The notes: generated by a model not told the origin, from the sequence alone. A stretch of 64,000 bases of DNA from Acidobacteriaceae bacterium (GCA_903642225.1 CAHJWI010000007.1:47458-111457), one strand, 5' to 3'. Shown: positions 9,570-21,317, counted from the stretch's first letter. Translations and numbers: made by a program.

Positions 9570-11016
9570 TTAGCGCCGGTGCGCAAAGAGGAAATGCCAT
9601 GAAGGATCCAACGCCGACCAGCGTTGTGCGCTGAACCAGCTTGTGGCGTGCGCGGGCACGTGCATGAGGCCGTGGCCACTCTCGCAGACGAGTTCCGTTC
9701 CATTCCAAGATAGAAAACTTCTTGAAAGTTCTCCTACTTGAACCGCACTTGTGAGTCTCTTCAAGCAGGCCGGGCACCGCCGCCGTTGATCGTGTATCGA
9801 CCATCGAAGACCTAGAAGCGCCCCTGTGAAGGTGACAAGAACCTGAATGACGACAGCGAGGCGCCAAGCCTCACGCGAACACATAGACGCAGCAAGGAGG
9901 CCTGCAGCCGACGCTAACTCTGCCCAAAAGAAGCATTTCACGCACATAAATAACCCGCGGCGTATGGCACGCCACGATGAAGTGCGGCTGATATTCCGCA
10001 CCTTCTCGCCAAAGCCGAGTGGCGTCGTAGCCGGCAGAGCAAGCAGACTGAGCGCCAGACCCAGAGTCAACGTCCACCACGGATTTGGCTTTCGTTCAGA
10101 AAGTGGCAACGCCAGGCCGGACACTTCAGCATCCTTGGCCTCGTACACAGAAAAATGTTGGAAACCAAAATATAAATTTGTTTCGGTTCCCGCTTTGAAG
10201 CGGCCCAGAACGTAGCCAGACTTGCCTGCAAACGGCTCGTCATCGAACAGCCACGCGTCGCAAGCACCGGGTAAACGAGCATCCTCCAAATCGGTGACAC
10301 GGGAGATTCTCAAAAAACGGCCGCCAAGGCTGAGTGACTTGCCCTCGACAAAGCTGTCTGAGTGGAAACGCCTGTCGCCAAGTGCGTCTGGACAGGACCA
10401 GCCCGCCGGGGCTCACATTCTGGCTATTTGGGAAAGAATCGCTTTCACCAACCAAGGATCCCAGGTTGCTGGTCCCGTGTGCAATCCGCAGCCAGATAGA
10501 TGCACCTTGCACCCGAATCTTCCGTTCTTCTACCTGGTAGAAACCGATCGCCTGGAGGTAATGTGCCCGCTCTTTCCAGAGCTCGAATCGGTCCGGCGTA
10601 ATGGTCGGAACCGCCTCGTTCCCCGCGTTCGACAGAAATAAGATCGTGATGCCGTCCGGCGAGTGCCAGCCCCTTTGTCGGAACTCTGCTCGAACGCGCG
10701 GACTTGAAAAGGCAGCAACCGTGAAAACTGTTGCAAGAGCCGCTAAAGCCAGAATGCATTGCGGAGCTGGAACCGCTCGAAGACTGGGCTCTTCCCGAAA
10801 TTGAGTGCGGAAACCGAGTGCGTCTGGCAAAGCGCCTGCAACAAAGCCGAGGCGGGCTTGGCACGACCATCCCGCATCGTGAGCCTGCCACAATTCCCCG
10901 CTCCACTCTCTTAGCCAATCGCTCCTGCGTCGTGCGGGAACAACGAAAGAAAAGAGCTGAAGGAGGAAGGAAGCAACAAAACATGCGGCTGAGTCGGTAG
11001 GCTTCGGCTTGCTCAC
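9570..11016 (-). pseudogene. PadR-coupled membrane protein with permease-like periplasmic region, frameshifted
   Basis: Translation would begin at a GTG (11016) that overlaps the padR stop as GTGA, with AAGGA upstream, so the two genes are translationally coupled. The N-terminal part has WLREWSGELWQAHDAG followed by a hydrophobic helix, and the sequence DRFELWKERAHYLQAIGFY resembles the MacB-type periplasmic core of acidobacterial orphan permeases. One extra T at about 10367 shifts the frame; afterwards the protein continues with two further membrane segments and a C-terminal CPAC...C-x4-GHGL zinc-ribbon-like end at 9570. The stretches before and after the shift fit one protein of about 480 residues. 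With a single lesion, a sequencing error remains possible. The original role was presumably in a PadR-controlled envelope or efflux response. Confidence 0.7.
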
Positions 11017-11324
11017 GCCGTTTCCTTTGACCGGAACATGCCTTCGAGCAAGGGATAACGTGCAAACGAAACTTTCAAGGCCGCCCGGCCTGCACCTGTG
11101 ACCTTGTAATACCTGCGCGCCGGCCGCTGCTCTACATCTGCAATCGCTGCATCTTCCCATGCAGCCCGGATGAGTTCATCCCGTTCCATCCTTCGCATCG
11201 CCGGGTATATGGTCCCGCTGGGCAGACCCGTGGCTTCCATGATGTTGAAGCCATACGAGTGCCCTGCCGCGATCGCGTGCAGGATGATAGCCGCAGTATG
11301 GGAGAGTTTTACGTCGCTGGCCAA
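11013..11324 (-). CDS. PadR family transcriptional regulator
   Basis: A 103-residue winged-helix protein: LSHTAAIILHAIAAGHSYGF, then MEATGLPSGTIYPAMRRMER and a wing with RRYYKVTGAGRAAL. Length and wording match the short PadR-like (PF03551) regulators that in Acidobacteria sit next to permease or ABC genes. The apparent start is a TTG at 11324 with no clear Shine-Dalgarno; no ATG fits. It is divergent from an ABC ATPase gene, and the 69-bp gap carries a large inverted repeat that is the obvious operator. Its stop overlaps the GTG of the frameshifted downstream gene. It probably represses both directions and responds to a small hydrophobic ligand, as known for the family. Confidence 0.9.
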   Translation of the reverse strand: MASDVKLSHTAAIILHAIAAGHSYGFNIMEATGLPSGTIYPAMRRMERDELIRAAWEDAAIADVEQRPARRYYKVTGAGRAALKVSFARYPLLEGMFRSKETA

Positions 11325-11333
11325 AGCTGAACT

Positions 11334-11379
11334 TATGTAGCATTCTACTTGACAATGGCCCCGTGCAGAATGCTACATA
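11334..11379. promoter_or_regulatory. PadR operator candidate overlapping the ABC-gene promoter
   Basis: TATGTAGCATTCT (11334-11346) and AGAATGCTACATA (11367-11379) are perfect 13-bp inverted arms with a 20-bp centre. A consensus -35 TTGACA (11349-11354) lies in the centre, and TGCTACATA in the right arm can serve as an extended -10 for the plus-strand ABC gene. The arms contain the ATGT...ACAT ends seen in known PadR sites. The element sits between the divergent padR and ABC genes, so bound PadR would block this promoter and probably padR itself. Confidence 0.75.
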
Positions 11380-11392
11380 GGGGTGTAGGGAG

Positions 11393-12172
11393 GTGATCTT
11401 GCTCGAAGTCCGCAATCTCACCAAAAGTTACCGTGGCATTTCCGCATTGCGCGGTGTGAGCTTCACCGTTGGCGAAGGCGAAGTCCTGGGCTACGTCGGA
11501 CCCAATGGGTCTGGTAAGTCCACCACCGTAAAAATGGTCACTGGTCTGTTGCAGCCGGACGCGGGGCAGGTGTTGTTCCGTGGGGAGAACATCCGTCATT
11601 GCCTGCAGAGGTACCGAGCCGCGTTCGGCTATGTGCCAGAGGAAGCTCACGTATACACACACCTCTCCGGTTTGGAATACCTGCAGTTGGTTGGACGACT
11701 GCGAGGGCTTCCAGAGCCGTTGCTCGGTCGCCGCGCAAATAGCATGCTTGCACTGTTCGGACTTGCGTCGTCGCGTCATTCCCCGATCGCGCTCTACTCC
11801 AAAGGCATGAAACAGCGGGTTCTACTTTCTGCAGCATTGCTCCACAATCCGAATCTGCTCATCTTCGACGAACCACTCTCGGGTCTCGATGTTGTTTCTG
11901 CCCGCCTCTTCAAGGACCTTCTTCGCTCGCTCGCCGAAGCTGGCAAGGCGATCCTCTATATCTCGCACGTGCTCGAGGTCGTGGAGCAGGTCTGCGACCG
12001 GGTGATTATTTTGCAGGATGGTGCCGTTCGCGCAGAAGGGACACCCGCAGCCCTCAAGGCGTCCGCAAACATGGAAAGTTTCGAAGCGGTCTTCTCAGCA
12101 GTCGTCGTACATGAAAACACGAGAGAAGTTGCGAACAGCCTGGTCAGAGTCATGGGGCAAGAACATGCGTAG
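11393..12172 (+). CDS. ABC transporter ATP-binding protein
   Basis: A 259-residue ATPase with all nucleotide-binding motifs: Walker A GPNGSGKST at about residues 37-45, Q-loop replaced by the EEAHVYTHLSG segment, signature YSKGMKQR, Walker B LLIFDEP, D-loop SGLD and switch HVLEV. The YSKGMKQR form and the C-terminal extension are usual for exporters of the CcmA/antibiotic or membrane-protein type. GGAGG at 11389-11393 lies five bases before a TTG at 11399, so translation may start there rather than at the GTG at 11393. The partner permease gene overlaps its 3' end but is broken, so the ATPase probably has no cognate partner encoded here. Confidence 0.9.
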   Translation: MILLEVRNLTKSYRGISALRGVSFTVGEGEVLGYVGPNGSGKSTTVKMVTGLLQPDAGQVLFRGENIRHCLQRYRAAFGYVPEEAHVYTHLSGLEYLQLVGRLRGLPEPLLGRRANSMLALFGLASSRHSPIALYSKGMKQRVLLSAALLHNPNLLIFDEPLSGLDVVSARLFKDLLRSLAEAGKAILYISHVLEVVEQVCDRVIILQDGAVRAEGTPAALKASANMESFEAVFSAVVVHENTREVANSLVRVMGQEHA

Positions 12173-12953
12173 ATGGTTTCGCCGTCCCGCGGCCCCGCAG
12201 GTCCAGAGCGTCTTCGTCCAGGCGAACTACTTTGTCTCTCCGTTCAGCTTGACGCGCGGCCAGACCCTGGTACGCCACCTGCTTTCCCGTTTCTAGACGG
12301 AGAGTACCGGCGAAGAGGAACAGGCGGGTCGCAAGACATTCTTTGCTTGCGCGGCAGCTGGCCTTCCACCAGTGTTCATCTCCGTGATGTTGTACCCGGC
12401 CTATCACCCCATCACTATCGTCCCGACGTTTCGGCCTTATTGGAGTCGAATCGGCGACGAGTATTTGTACCTCTTCTATGCCTTCCTGGCGATGGGGATT
12501 GCCGCAATCGTCCTCTGGGAGTCGGTCTTCCCGGATTTGCTGGATGTGTTCGTTTTAGGCGTCTCGCCGCTCTCTCCGCAGCTTCTACTGCGCGCACGTT
12601 TGAAGGCGATAGTGTCGATCTTTGGCTTGGTGCTGCTGTGTGTGGCCGCGCCCGGAAGTGTTCTCCTCCCAGCCGTTGCCGAATCGGATTTCTTTCGCCA
12701 GCTCGTAGCGCATGCAGTTGGAGCAGGCACCGCCGGCCTTTCCGCATGCGCCTCGTTCATAGCCATTCAATCGACGCTGGAGCTCCTGCTGGGTACAAGA
12801 CGAGCCAAGCGGTTTATGCCAGCGCTGCAGGCCGTTGGACTTCTCACTCTCTTATTCCTGCTTGGAGAGACCCCGAGGATGCTGACTGACTTGCAGCGAG
12901 GTGTGCCTGATCACGAAGTGCAGCCGCCTGGCTGGCAGCAGCCGATGTCGTAG
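12165..12953 (+). pseudogene. ABC transporter permease, interrupted by TAG and truncated
   Basis: The ATG at 12165 overlaps the ATPase stop by eight bases. The frame reads MRRWFRRPAAPQ...HLLSRF, meets TAG at 12294-12296 and continues in the same frame with TESTGEEEQAGRKTFFACAA and at least four hydrophobic helices ([63 protein letters not shown]) up to about 12880. It then ends in unrelated sequence at 12953. Permeases of this kind usually exceed 500 residues, so besides the nonsense codon the C-terminal half is missing. The 3' end overlaps the minus-strand DUF3761 gene, which marks a deletion junction near 12890. Confidence 0.75.
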
Positions 12954-13182
12954 ACCCAGCCGATGTCGCGGCCTTCGTCTTTCCACTAGCGGCCGAAGCC
13001 GACACCGCGTACCACGTCTGCACACCCTGGTGACCACGGCAAGCCCCACTCTTGCTCACAGCCGTCGAGTACGTTCCATCCTTGCACTGGCCCGTGGCAC
13101 CCACCGGAGTCTGCGCCTGCACAACCGTCGCTGCTCCACATAGAAGTGTGGCAAATGCACATCGGGTCATCAGCTGGCGCAT
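12844..13182 (-). CDS. Secreted DUF3761-like protein
   Basis: A protein of about 112 residues with a signal peptide (cleavage after ATVVQA). The mature N-terminus reads [18 protein letters not shown] then [13 protein letters not shown], the signature of the small DUF3761 family (function unknown). The rest is an alanine/serine-rich, low-complexity tail. I choose the ATG at 13182 because GAGGAG lies nine bases before it; the in-frame ATG at 13191 touches that sequence. The last 25-30 residues are antisense to the truncated permease, so the native C-terminus has probably been replaced at the junction. Confidence 0.75.
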   Translation of the reverse strand: MRQLMTRCAFATLLCGAATVVQAQTPVGATGQCKDGTYSTAVSKSGACRGHQGVQTWYAVSASAASGKTKAATSAGSTTSAAASQAAALRDQAHLAASQSASSGSLQAGIRE

Positions 13183-13348
13183 GTTAGTCATCTCCTCATC
13201 CAGCTACAACATAATCCGGGAACACGAAGCGTGGCATAACAAAAACCCTCATGTAGCCAACCGCCATCAGACCCGGGCAGCCACAGCGTACTGCTCCATG
13301 CGTGCGTGCGACGCGTCCAATGGGACTCCTTGCCCCACAGCAAAAGCG

Positions 13349-13372
13349 AAAGGCGACCCATAGGTCGCCTTT
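13349..13372 (-). terminator. Rho-independent terminator
   Basis: AAAGGCGACC and GGTCGCCTTT form a perfect 10-bp stem with a 4-base loop. On the minus strand a T-rich tail (CGCTTTT) follows. It lies just after the stop of the secreted protein gene ending at 13395. Confidence 0.85.
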
Positions 13373-13394
13373 CTAACAACACCATCACTGCGAG

Positions 13395-13847
13395 TCACTT
13401 TGTCGAAGACTTCGCAGTCCCGGCCCCTGTCGCTGTTTTCTTGACCGCTGCATCCACCACCGCATACAGCAGCTGGTCCGGGTCGCGCCGTGCACTCGCC
13501 TTTATCGCCATGCCCATGGCGCGCCCCGTTGCCTCCGTGTCCGGCAGGGTGACGCCGCGCTTCTCTGCGCTCATCGTCGCCAGCGTCTTTACCATGTCGA
13601 AGAACTTGTCCTCATTCCGGCCGCTCGCCACCCATGCCTCATGCACTGTGCTCGTGAGCAGCTGGTCCGTCGCCATGGATGAACCGGAGCTGTTCGATGC
13701 CGTCACGCTCGGTGCACCTGGATTCTGCACCTGCGACCGCGGAGTCGCCTGTGCCAGAAGTCCTGCCGAGCCGACCCCGACGAGGACCGATCCCAGCCCT
13801 GCCACACTTGCCACCACCACTACCAGTCCAGCAATTCCTGTCTTCAT
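13395..13847 (-). CDS. Secreted protein of unknown function
   Basis: A 150-residue protein starting at the ATG at 13847 (GGGAGA five bases upstream) with a long signal peptide (KTGIAGLVVVVASVAGLGSV). The mature part begins with a Ser/Ala-rich stretch and then an alpha-helical region (about residues 60-140: DQLLTSTVHEAWVASGRNED, FFDMVKTLATMSAEKRGVTL, RDPDQLLYAVVDAAV) that suggests a small periplasmic domain. No Cys and no known family. It lies between the glycine-zipper gene and a strong terminator and is probably transcribed alone or with that gene. Confidence 0.75.
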   Translation of the reverse strand: MKTGIAGLVVVVASVAGLGSVLVGVGSAGLLAQATPRSQVQNPGAPSVTASNSSGSSMATDQLLTSTVHEAWVASGRNEDKFFDMVKTLATMSAEKRGVTLPDTEATGRAMGMAIKASARRDPDQLLYAVVDAAVKKTATGAGTAKSSTK

Positions 13848-13917
13848 CAGATCTCCCTTTTCGCGTCCTGCACTCCACACGTGGAACACCCGCTACACAC
13901 AACCCCTCAAGGCAGCA

Positions 13918-14322
13918 TTAGTAGCGATTGCCGTCCTGGTAGTCTCTGTACCGGTTGTCTCGGTAGTCTCCGTACCGGTTGCGCTGGCTGTTCTGGTGCG
14001 CCTTGCCCAACAGCGCACCGCCACCGGCACCTACACCGCCACCAATCAGCGCACCCTTCATGCCGCCACCCAGCAGGCCGCCCAGCAGCGCACCAGCTCC
14101 GCCACCGATCAGCGCACCCTTCCCTGGTCCAATCCCGCCCCGGTTCCGATTGCGATCCCGGTCGTCATAACGGCGCCGGTCATACTGGTCGTTGTACGGC
14201 TGCGCCTGCCGATACCCATTCCGGTACCCACCATTTCCATATTGCGCCGACGCCTGTGACCCGCTTGTCACCGGCCCCGCCAGCATCACCACACTCAACA
14301 CCAGCCCTATGCCACGTCTCAT
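13918..14322 (-). CDS. Glycine-zipper outer-membrane/periplasmic protein
   Basis: A 134-residue protein with signal peptide (MRRGIGLVLSVVMLAGPVTS), an Asn/Tyr/Arg-rich first part, and at residues about 63-105 a double glycine-zipper hairpin (KGALIGGGAGALLGGLLGGG, KGALIGGGVGAGGGALLGKA). This is the YMGG/Rick-17kDa-type 2TM zipper of proteins that insert in or span the outer membrane. The tail is again Arg/Asn/Tyr-rich with RYGDYRDNRYRDYQ repeats. GGAGG lies seven bases before the ATG. Its role may be envelope stability, by analogy only. Confidence 0.82.
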   Translation of the reverse strand: MRRGIGLVLSVVMLAGPVTSGSQASAQYGNGGYRNGYRQAQPYNDQYDRRRYDDRDRNRNRGGIGPGKGALIGGGAGALLGGLLGGGMKGALIGGGVGAGGGALLGKAHQNSQRNRYGDYRDNRYRDYQDGNRY

Positions 14323-14529
14323 GCCAAACCTCCGGCGCCTTCGCGTCCCAGTAAGATGCCCACCAACCCGGCAGGTTTGCAGAGTCCATCACAAAGATAG
14401 CCAGCCGACCTCACAGTCGGTACACTTTGCAGCGACTCTCATGTGCCAGTCCGGATCAAGACTTTCCTGCCTGTCCTCGCCGCAGCTCTGACACTCTTAG
14501 AAAGCCTTATCGACCTGTCTGCTACATCT

Positions 14530-14772
14530 GTGCGATCGTCGCCGCTCTGCTCTGCCCCTTCGCCCTGGTCACACTTCTATTCGCACGCAGACGCCTTCCC
14601 GCCCTGCTCGCTCTCCTGCTCACCATCTCAGCCGCCACGCTCCTCGGCTGCGGCGCCAGTGCCCTGCTAACACCCCGCCCGGAACCTACACAGTCCAGGT
14701 CGTCGGCAGTCGGCAGGCGGCTCCATCACCCACAGCCGGCCCATCACCCTCGTCGTCACGCCATAGATCCCA
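14530..14772 (+). pseudogene. C-terminal remnant of a large secreted Ig-like protein
   Basis: With two frame changes the stretch reads a membrane-anchor helix (LLCPFALVTLLFARRRLPAL, LLTISAATLLGCGAS) followed by NTPPGTYTVQVVGS and ITHSRPITLVVTP and a stop at about 14772. This order (hydrophobic anchor with RRR, GCG, then P(A)GTYT...T-LTV strands) is the usual C-terminus of big acidobacterial Ig-like-repeat proteins. The rest of the gene is missing and the frame is broken, so it is a relic directly upstream of gyrA. Confidence 0.5.
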
Positions 14773-14811
14773 GGGGCGTCCCACAAACCTCAGCATTTAT
14801 ACTGAACAGTG

Positions 14812-17778
<2,967 letters not shown>

Positions 17779-17804
17779 GTGGATCCAAGCAGCGGCACTT
17801 GGTT

Positions 17805-17834
17805 GTGTGACTCGTTCTGTACGACGAGCCACAC
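17805..17834. terminator. Hairpin between convergent genes
   Basis: GTGTGACTCGT and ACGAGCCACAC form an 11-bp stem with one mismatch between the gyrA stop and the end of the EAL gene. There is no good T tract on either side, so termination is inferred from position. Confidence 0.5.
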
Positions 17835-17862
17835 CCTCTTCACCTAAGCCCTAGCAACACAC

Positions 17863-19953
17863 CTAGACGGTCGGCAGAAAATGCGGGAGCTCTTCCGCGG
17901 TGCGAATGATCATCTTTGCCGCGCCTGCAAGTCTCATGGGTTTGGATGGGCGGCACAATGGTTCACGAGGATTTAAGAAATCGAAGTAGCTGCCTGAGTG
18001 TTGGGAGGCTTTACTTAGGGTCGAGTCAGACCCTGGTTTCGGCTTGGTGCTATCAGCGACTTCCTTGGAACGAGATGACAAAGGAGGCTGACCCATGGGG
18101 GATAAACCTGCGACGCCGGTATCGTCGGTGATGGCAGTATTCAGCAGCATCAAATCCGGGGCACATGCAGGGCTATCCGGCTGCAGGTCGTGTACTGCCT
18201 CCGATGCTTCAACCTTCTTGGAGAATTCGTAGACGTTGTCTATCGCCATTGGCTTGGCATAAAAGTAACCCTGCGCTAAATCGCACCCTAAAGCCGCGAG
18301 CATAACCGCCTGTTCCTGCGTTTCTATACCCTCTGCGACAATCTCGATTCCAAGTGATCGCGCAAGAAAGATCACAGACTCTATGATCATCTGGCTGCTG
18401 CGATCAGAGGTGCATCCTCCAACAAAGGACCGATCGATCTTGAGTCGATTGAACTTGAATCGTGTGATGTAAGCGAGGTTTGAAAATCCCATGCCAAAGT
18501 CATCAATTGCAGCCGTCACGCCTCGATCCTGCAACTGTGTGATCACCTGAAGGGCTGCGTTGTCATGGCTCATGAGCAGACCTTCGGTAATCTCAATCTC
18601 CAGGCATTCCGGCGGAAGACCGCTTGCGTCCAGCGATGCTTGCACCATCTCTCTGAAACCTGTCGCATGCACCTGTTTCGGAGAAACATTGACCGCCAGC
18701 CTTACCCTGTGTCCAAGCCGCTTTTGTAGTTGTACGACTTCGCGACATGCAGTTTGCAGACACCACGCCCCCAGCTGCACAATCATCCCGCTCTCTTCAG
18801 CGATCGGTATAAATGTACCGGGCATCACCAAACCCTCACCCGGATTGTTCCAACGCAAAAGAGCTTCAACGCCAATCAATTTTCCGGTCTTGAAGCAAAC
18901 TTGGGGCTGGTACACCACAAAAAACTGCTCCTGCTCGAGAGCCACTTGCATCTGGGATTCCATCTGCACTGAGTGAGCATGCCAGTCCATCATCTCTGGC
19001 AAAAACGACGCTACTCGGTTCCCCCCGAGAGACTTGCTCCGTCGCACGGCAAATTCAGCTTCGGCAAGCATAGAGCTCTGCGTGGTTTTCGTATTGGCTC
19101 CAAAGCTTATGCCAACACTCGCAGTGATCCTAACGCAGTAGTGCTCAATCTTGAATGGTTCGTCAAAGACCTCTAGGAGCGCAGAGCCTCGTCGGGCTGC
19201 ATCTTCTTCGCTGGTGCAGTCGTGTAAAAGGATGGCAAATCCGTCCCCAGTGTAGCGGGTAAGCAGGTCGCTTTCTGCTGTCTTGGTGCCGAGCCGCTGC
19301 CCGATTTCCCGCAATGCAAACACCACTGCCTCATGCCCCAGGGACTCGTGGATGCGGTGCAAGTGATCGACTTGGATCTGCAGAAAAGCAAACGTTTTGC
19401 CCGTTGCATGTAGCCTTACTACTGAAGCCTCGACCCTGCGCAAGATGGCTTCCATCTTAGGTAAACCGGTCGGCGTATCAAAGTTGGCCATGAGTTGCAC
19501 GTACTCATTCATCTGCATGTAGTCGCTAAGATCTTCGACAGTCGCCACGATTGCGAGAACCTCACCCACCCCGTTCGTCACCACAGAGAGGTTTACCCGA
19601 ACGGGCAATCTCACTCCGTTCTTGCAGAGCAATGTGCCTCGCCGGCTAATTGCGTTTCTCGAATCAGGTCTACTTTGCTGTCTTGAAGTCTGATTTGACG
19701 GTGAAACCTCGGATTCAGCGGGCTCGAAAAGCTGTGCAAACTCCAGTCCTGCTAGCGCGTCGGTACTGCATCCAAACATCAACTCTGCAGCGGGGTTAGC
19801 GAACCCGACGTGACCCGAGTGATTCAGGAACAATACGCTGCTGCTTACGCTTGCTAAAAGCACCCGGCTGGACTCGTACAAAGACTGTGTGGAAAGGGGG
19901 GGCGTAGGTTTGCTGTCGCGTTCAACGCAGCAAGATGACTGACTCAGCTTCAT
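17863..19953 (-). CDS. PAS / degenerate GGDEF / EAL protein (probable c-di-GMP phosphodiesterase)
   Basis: Numbering from the upstream in-frame ATG at 19995: PAS at about 40-160 (FLNHSGHVGFANPAAELMFG), GGDEF at 175-335, EAL at 345-595. The GGDEF signature is TGDGF (249-253), so the third and fourth residues needed for GTP-dependent cyclase activity are not intact. The EAL domain keeps EALLRW (377-382), NVSP (436-439), EITE (468-471), DDFGMGFSNL (498-507), K519 of LKIDRSF and EGIET (555-559), the metal and catalytic set, so phosphodiesterase activity is likely. No membrane segment; the last 120 residues are disordered. The start is placed at the ATG at 19953 because GGAG lies six bases upstream, while the ATG at 19995 has none. 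The substrate role is a family inference. Confidence 0.9.
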   Translation of the reverse strand: MKLSQSSCCVERDSKPTPPLSTQSLYESSRVLLASVSSSVLFLNHSGHVGFANPAAELMFGCSTDALAGLEFAQLFEPAESEVSPSNQTSRQQSRPDSRNAISRRGTLLCKNGVRLPVRVNLSVVTNGVGEVLAIVATVEDLSDYMQMNEYVQLMANFDTPTGLPKMEAILRRVEASVVRLHATGKTFAFLQIQVDHLHRIHESLGHEAVVFALREIGQRLGTKTAESDLLTRYTGDGFAILLHDCTSEEDAARRGSALLEVFDEPFKIEHYCVRITASVGISFGANTKTTQSSMLAEAEFAVRRSKSLGGNRVASFLPEMMDWHAHSVQMESQMQVALEQEQFFVVYQPQVCFKTGKLIGVEALLRWNNPGEGLVMPGTFIPIAEESGMIVQLGAWCLQTACREVVQLQKRLGHRVRLAVNVSPKQVHATGFREMVQASLDASGLPPECLEIEITEGLLMSHDNAALQVITQLQDRGVTAAIDDFGMGFSNLAYITRFKFNRLKIDRSFVGGCTSDRSSQMIIESVIFLARSLGIEIVAEGIETQEQAVMLAALGCDLAQGYFYAKPMAIDNVYEFSKKVEASEAVHDLQPDSPACAPDLMLLNTAITDDTGVAGLSPMGQPPLSSRSKEVADSTKPKPGSDSTLSKASQHSGSYFDFLNPREPLCRPSKPMRLAGAAKMIIRTAEELPHFLPTV

Positions 19954-20475
19954 GGTGTTCTCCAGCGTCCAGGGCAGAAATTCATCGGTATTCATCAGCA
20001 GCAGTTCATCGGTATATCAACATCTTTGGCAAAATTTTTTGTCTGAGTGAATTTAGCTTCATATTGAGCTGACTTTCAGCATACCGATACGATGCTTCCG
20101 ACTACCACGACGCGGCTACCACTTGTGTCTTGGAGAGTCCCACCTCAGTTGCAGCCTTGTACATGAACACGCAGAGCCAAAATCCCCCCCGCCGGGAACT
20201 GTGTCCTCCGCGATTGCGCACGTGCCCGTGTCCGGATTCTGGATGCGGGGAGGCACAGACAAGCGGATGGTGTACTTCTTCCATGCCTCCATGACTTCAC
20301 ACCTTATGTGCTTGGCATCCGCACCGCCGTGCTCTACTCAGCCTTGTCCGCGTTCGTCTGTCTACTGCGTACGCTCCAACTAACGTCCCATCCGTCGCCT
20401 TCAACTGCATGGCGGCTGGTGCTAATCTCTAGCGCCCTCGCTATACAGCGGTTCAATGAACTTCTGCTCGGACAG
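19954..20475. other. Intergenic stretch with no supported gene
   Basis: Two copies of TTCATCGGTAT lie at about 19980-20015. A 58-codon minus-strand frame from about 20290 to 20114 starts with ATGGAGGCATGG but has no family or signal and is left uncalled. Nothing else is evident. Confidence 0.4.
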
Positions 20476-20943
20476 CTAGTTTTTTACCGTCATCGCGTCA
20501 GAATCGACGGCCTTCTTCCCGGTCACACCTTCAAGGGCCGTCAAAATACCCCGGTATTCATTCTTGTCACACTGCATCACAAACCCGCCCTTCTTCTCTG
20601 CATCCGCATACGTCACACCAATGAAGTGCTTCTTGGATTTGCTGAGCGCCATGAGCGCACCAATTCCAAGCGACACCACGGCCAGACCAATGGCGGTACC
20701 AATCCTGCGGTGGACATCCTGGCCATAGCTCAACTCGGTCACAGACGAAGTTGGAATGAGGACCGCGTCGTTCTTGTCAGCCATCAGGCGAATCTGCTTT
20801 TCCTCAATGAAGAGTCTGGCATTCTGCCCACTTTTCAACCTTGAAACAGAGCCGCCGTCGTATTGCACTTTGTAGGAGTTGTCTGCGGCTATCGCAGACA
20901 TAGGAAGGGCAAGGCAGAGAACCAGTGCGGTAGTTCGAAGCAT
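20476..20943 (-). CDS. Exported protein with one membrane helix, unknown function
   Basis: A 155-residue protein with signal peptide (MLRTTALVLCLALPMSAIAA), a beta-rich domain (SYKVQYDGGSVSRLKSG, then RLFIEEKQIRLMA) and a hydrophobic helix at about 82-101 (GTAIGLAVVSLGIGALMAL), followed by a second beta-rich part (FIGVTYADAEKKGGFVMQCD) and a Lys-rich end. GGGGA precedes the ATG by seven bases. The pattern is one I associate with hypothetical acidobacterial exported proteins; no activity can be assigned. Confidence 0.78.
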   Translation of the reverse strand: MLRTTALVLCLALPMSAIAADNSYKVQYDGGSVSRLKSGQNARLFIEEKQIRLMADKNDAVLIPTSSVTELSYGQDVHRRIGTAIGLAVVSLGIGALMALSKSKKHFIGVTYADAEKKGGFVMQCDKNEYRGILTALEGVTGKKAVDSDAMTVKN

Positions 20944-21317
20944 TTCAGTTCCCCGAAATCGAAGATTGGTGAATGAGCCAAACTAACATGTCGCTTATAG
21001 GCCACTTCCATTCACCCTGCAGAGATGTGCAGGATCAACAGCCTTTACGGTCTTCTCGGATTCGTCCACGCGATGCTTCTATGCGAAGGGCGGACCTACT
21101 TATCAATCTTTTTGCTCTCCCGCCTCCGGCCGTAGAAACATATTTCGAAGCACATGAATGAGTGACTTAGCCCATCCCCCCTAGATTCCTGATGGAAGCA
21201 ATCAAACAGCAGGGAAGGGGAACCCCGGATCAAAGAGGGAGGACCAACAAACAATTTGTTCACCCCATGCAACATTGGACCAGCATCTTGCTTCTCACGC
21301 ACTGGAGATCAACACAC

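Noticed and set aside
20114..20290. 58-codon minus-strand frame starting MEAWKKYTIRLSVPP
   Set aside because: Reads plausibly and starts near a GGAG-like sequence, but has no family, no signal and no neighbour argument.
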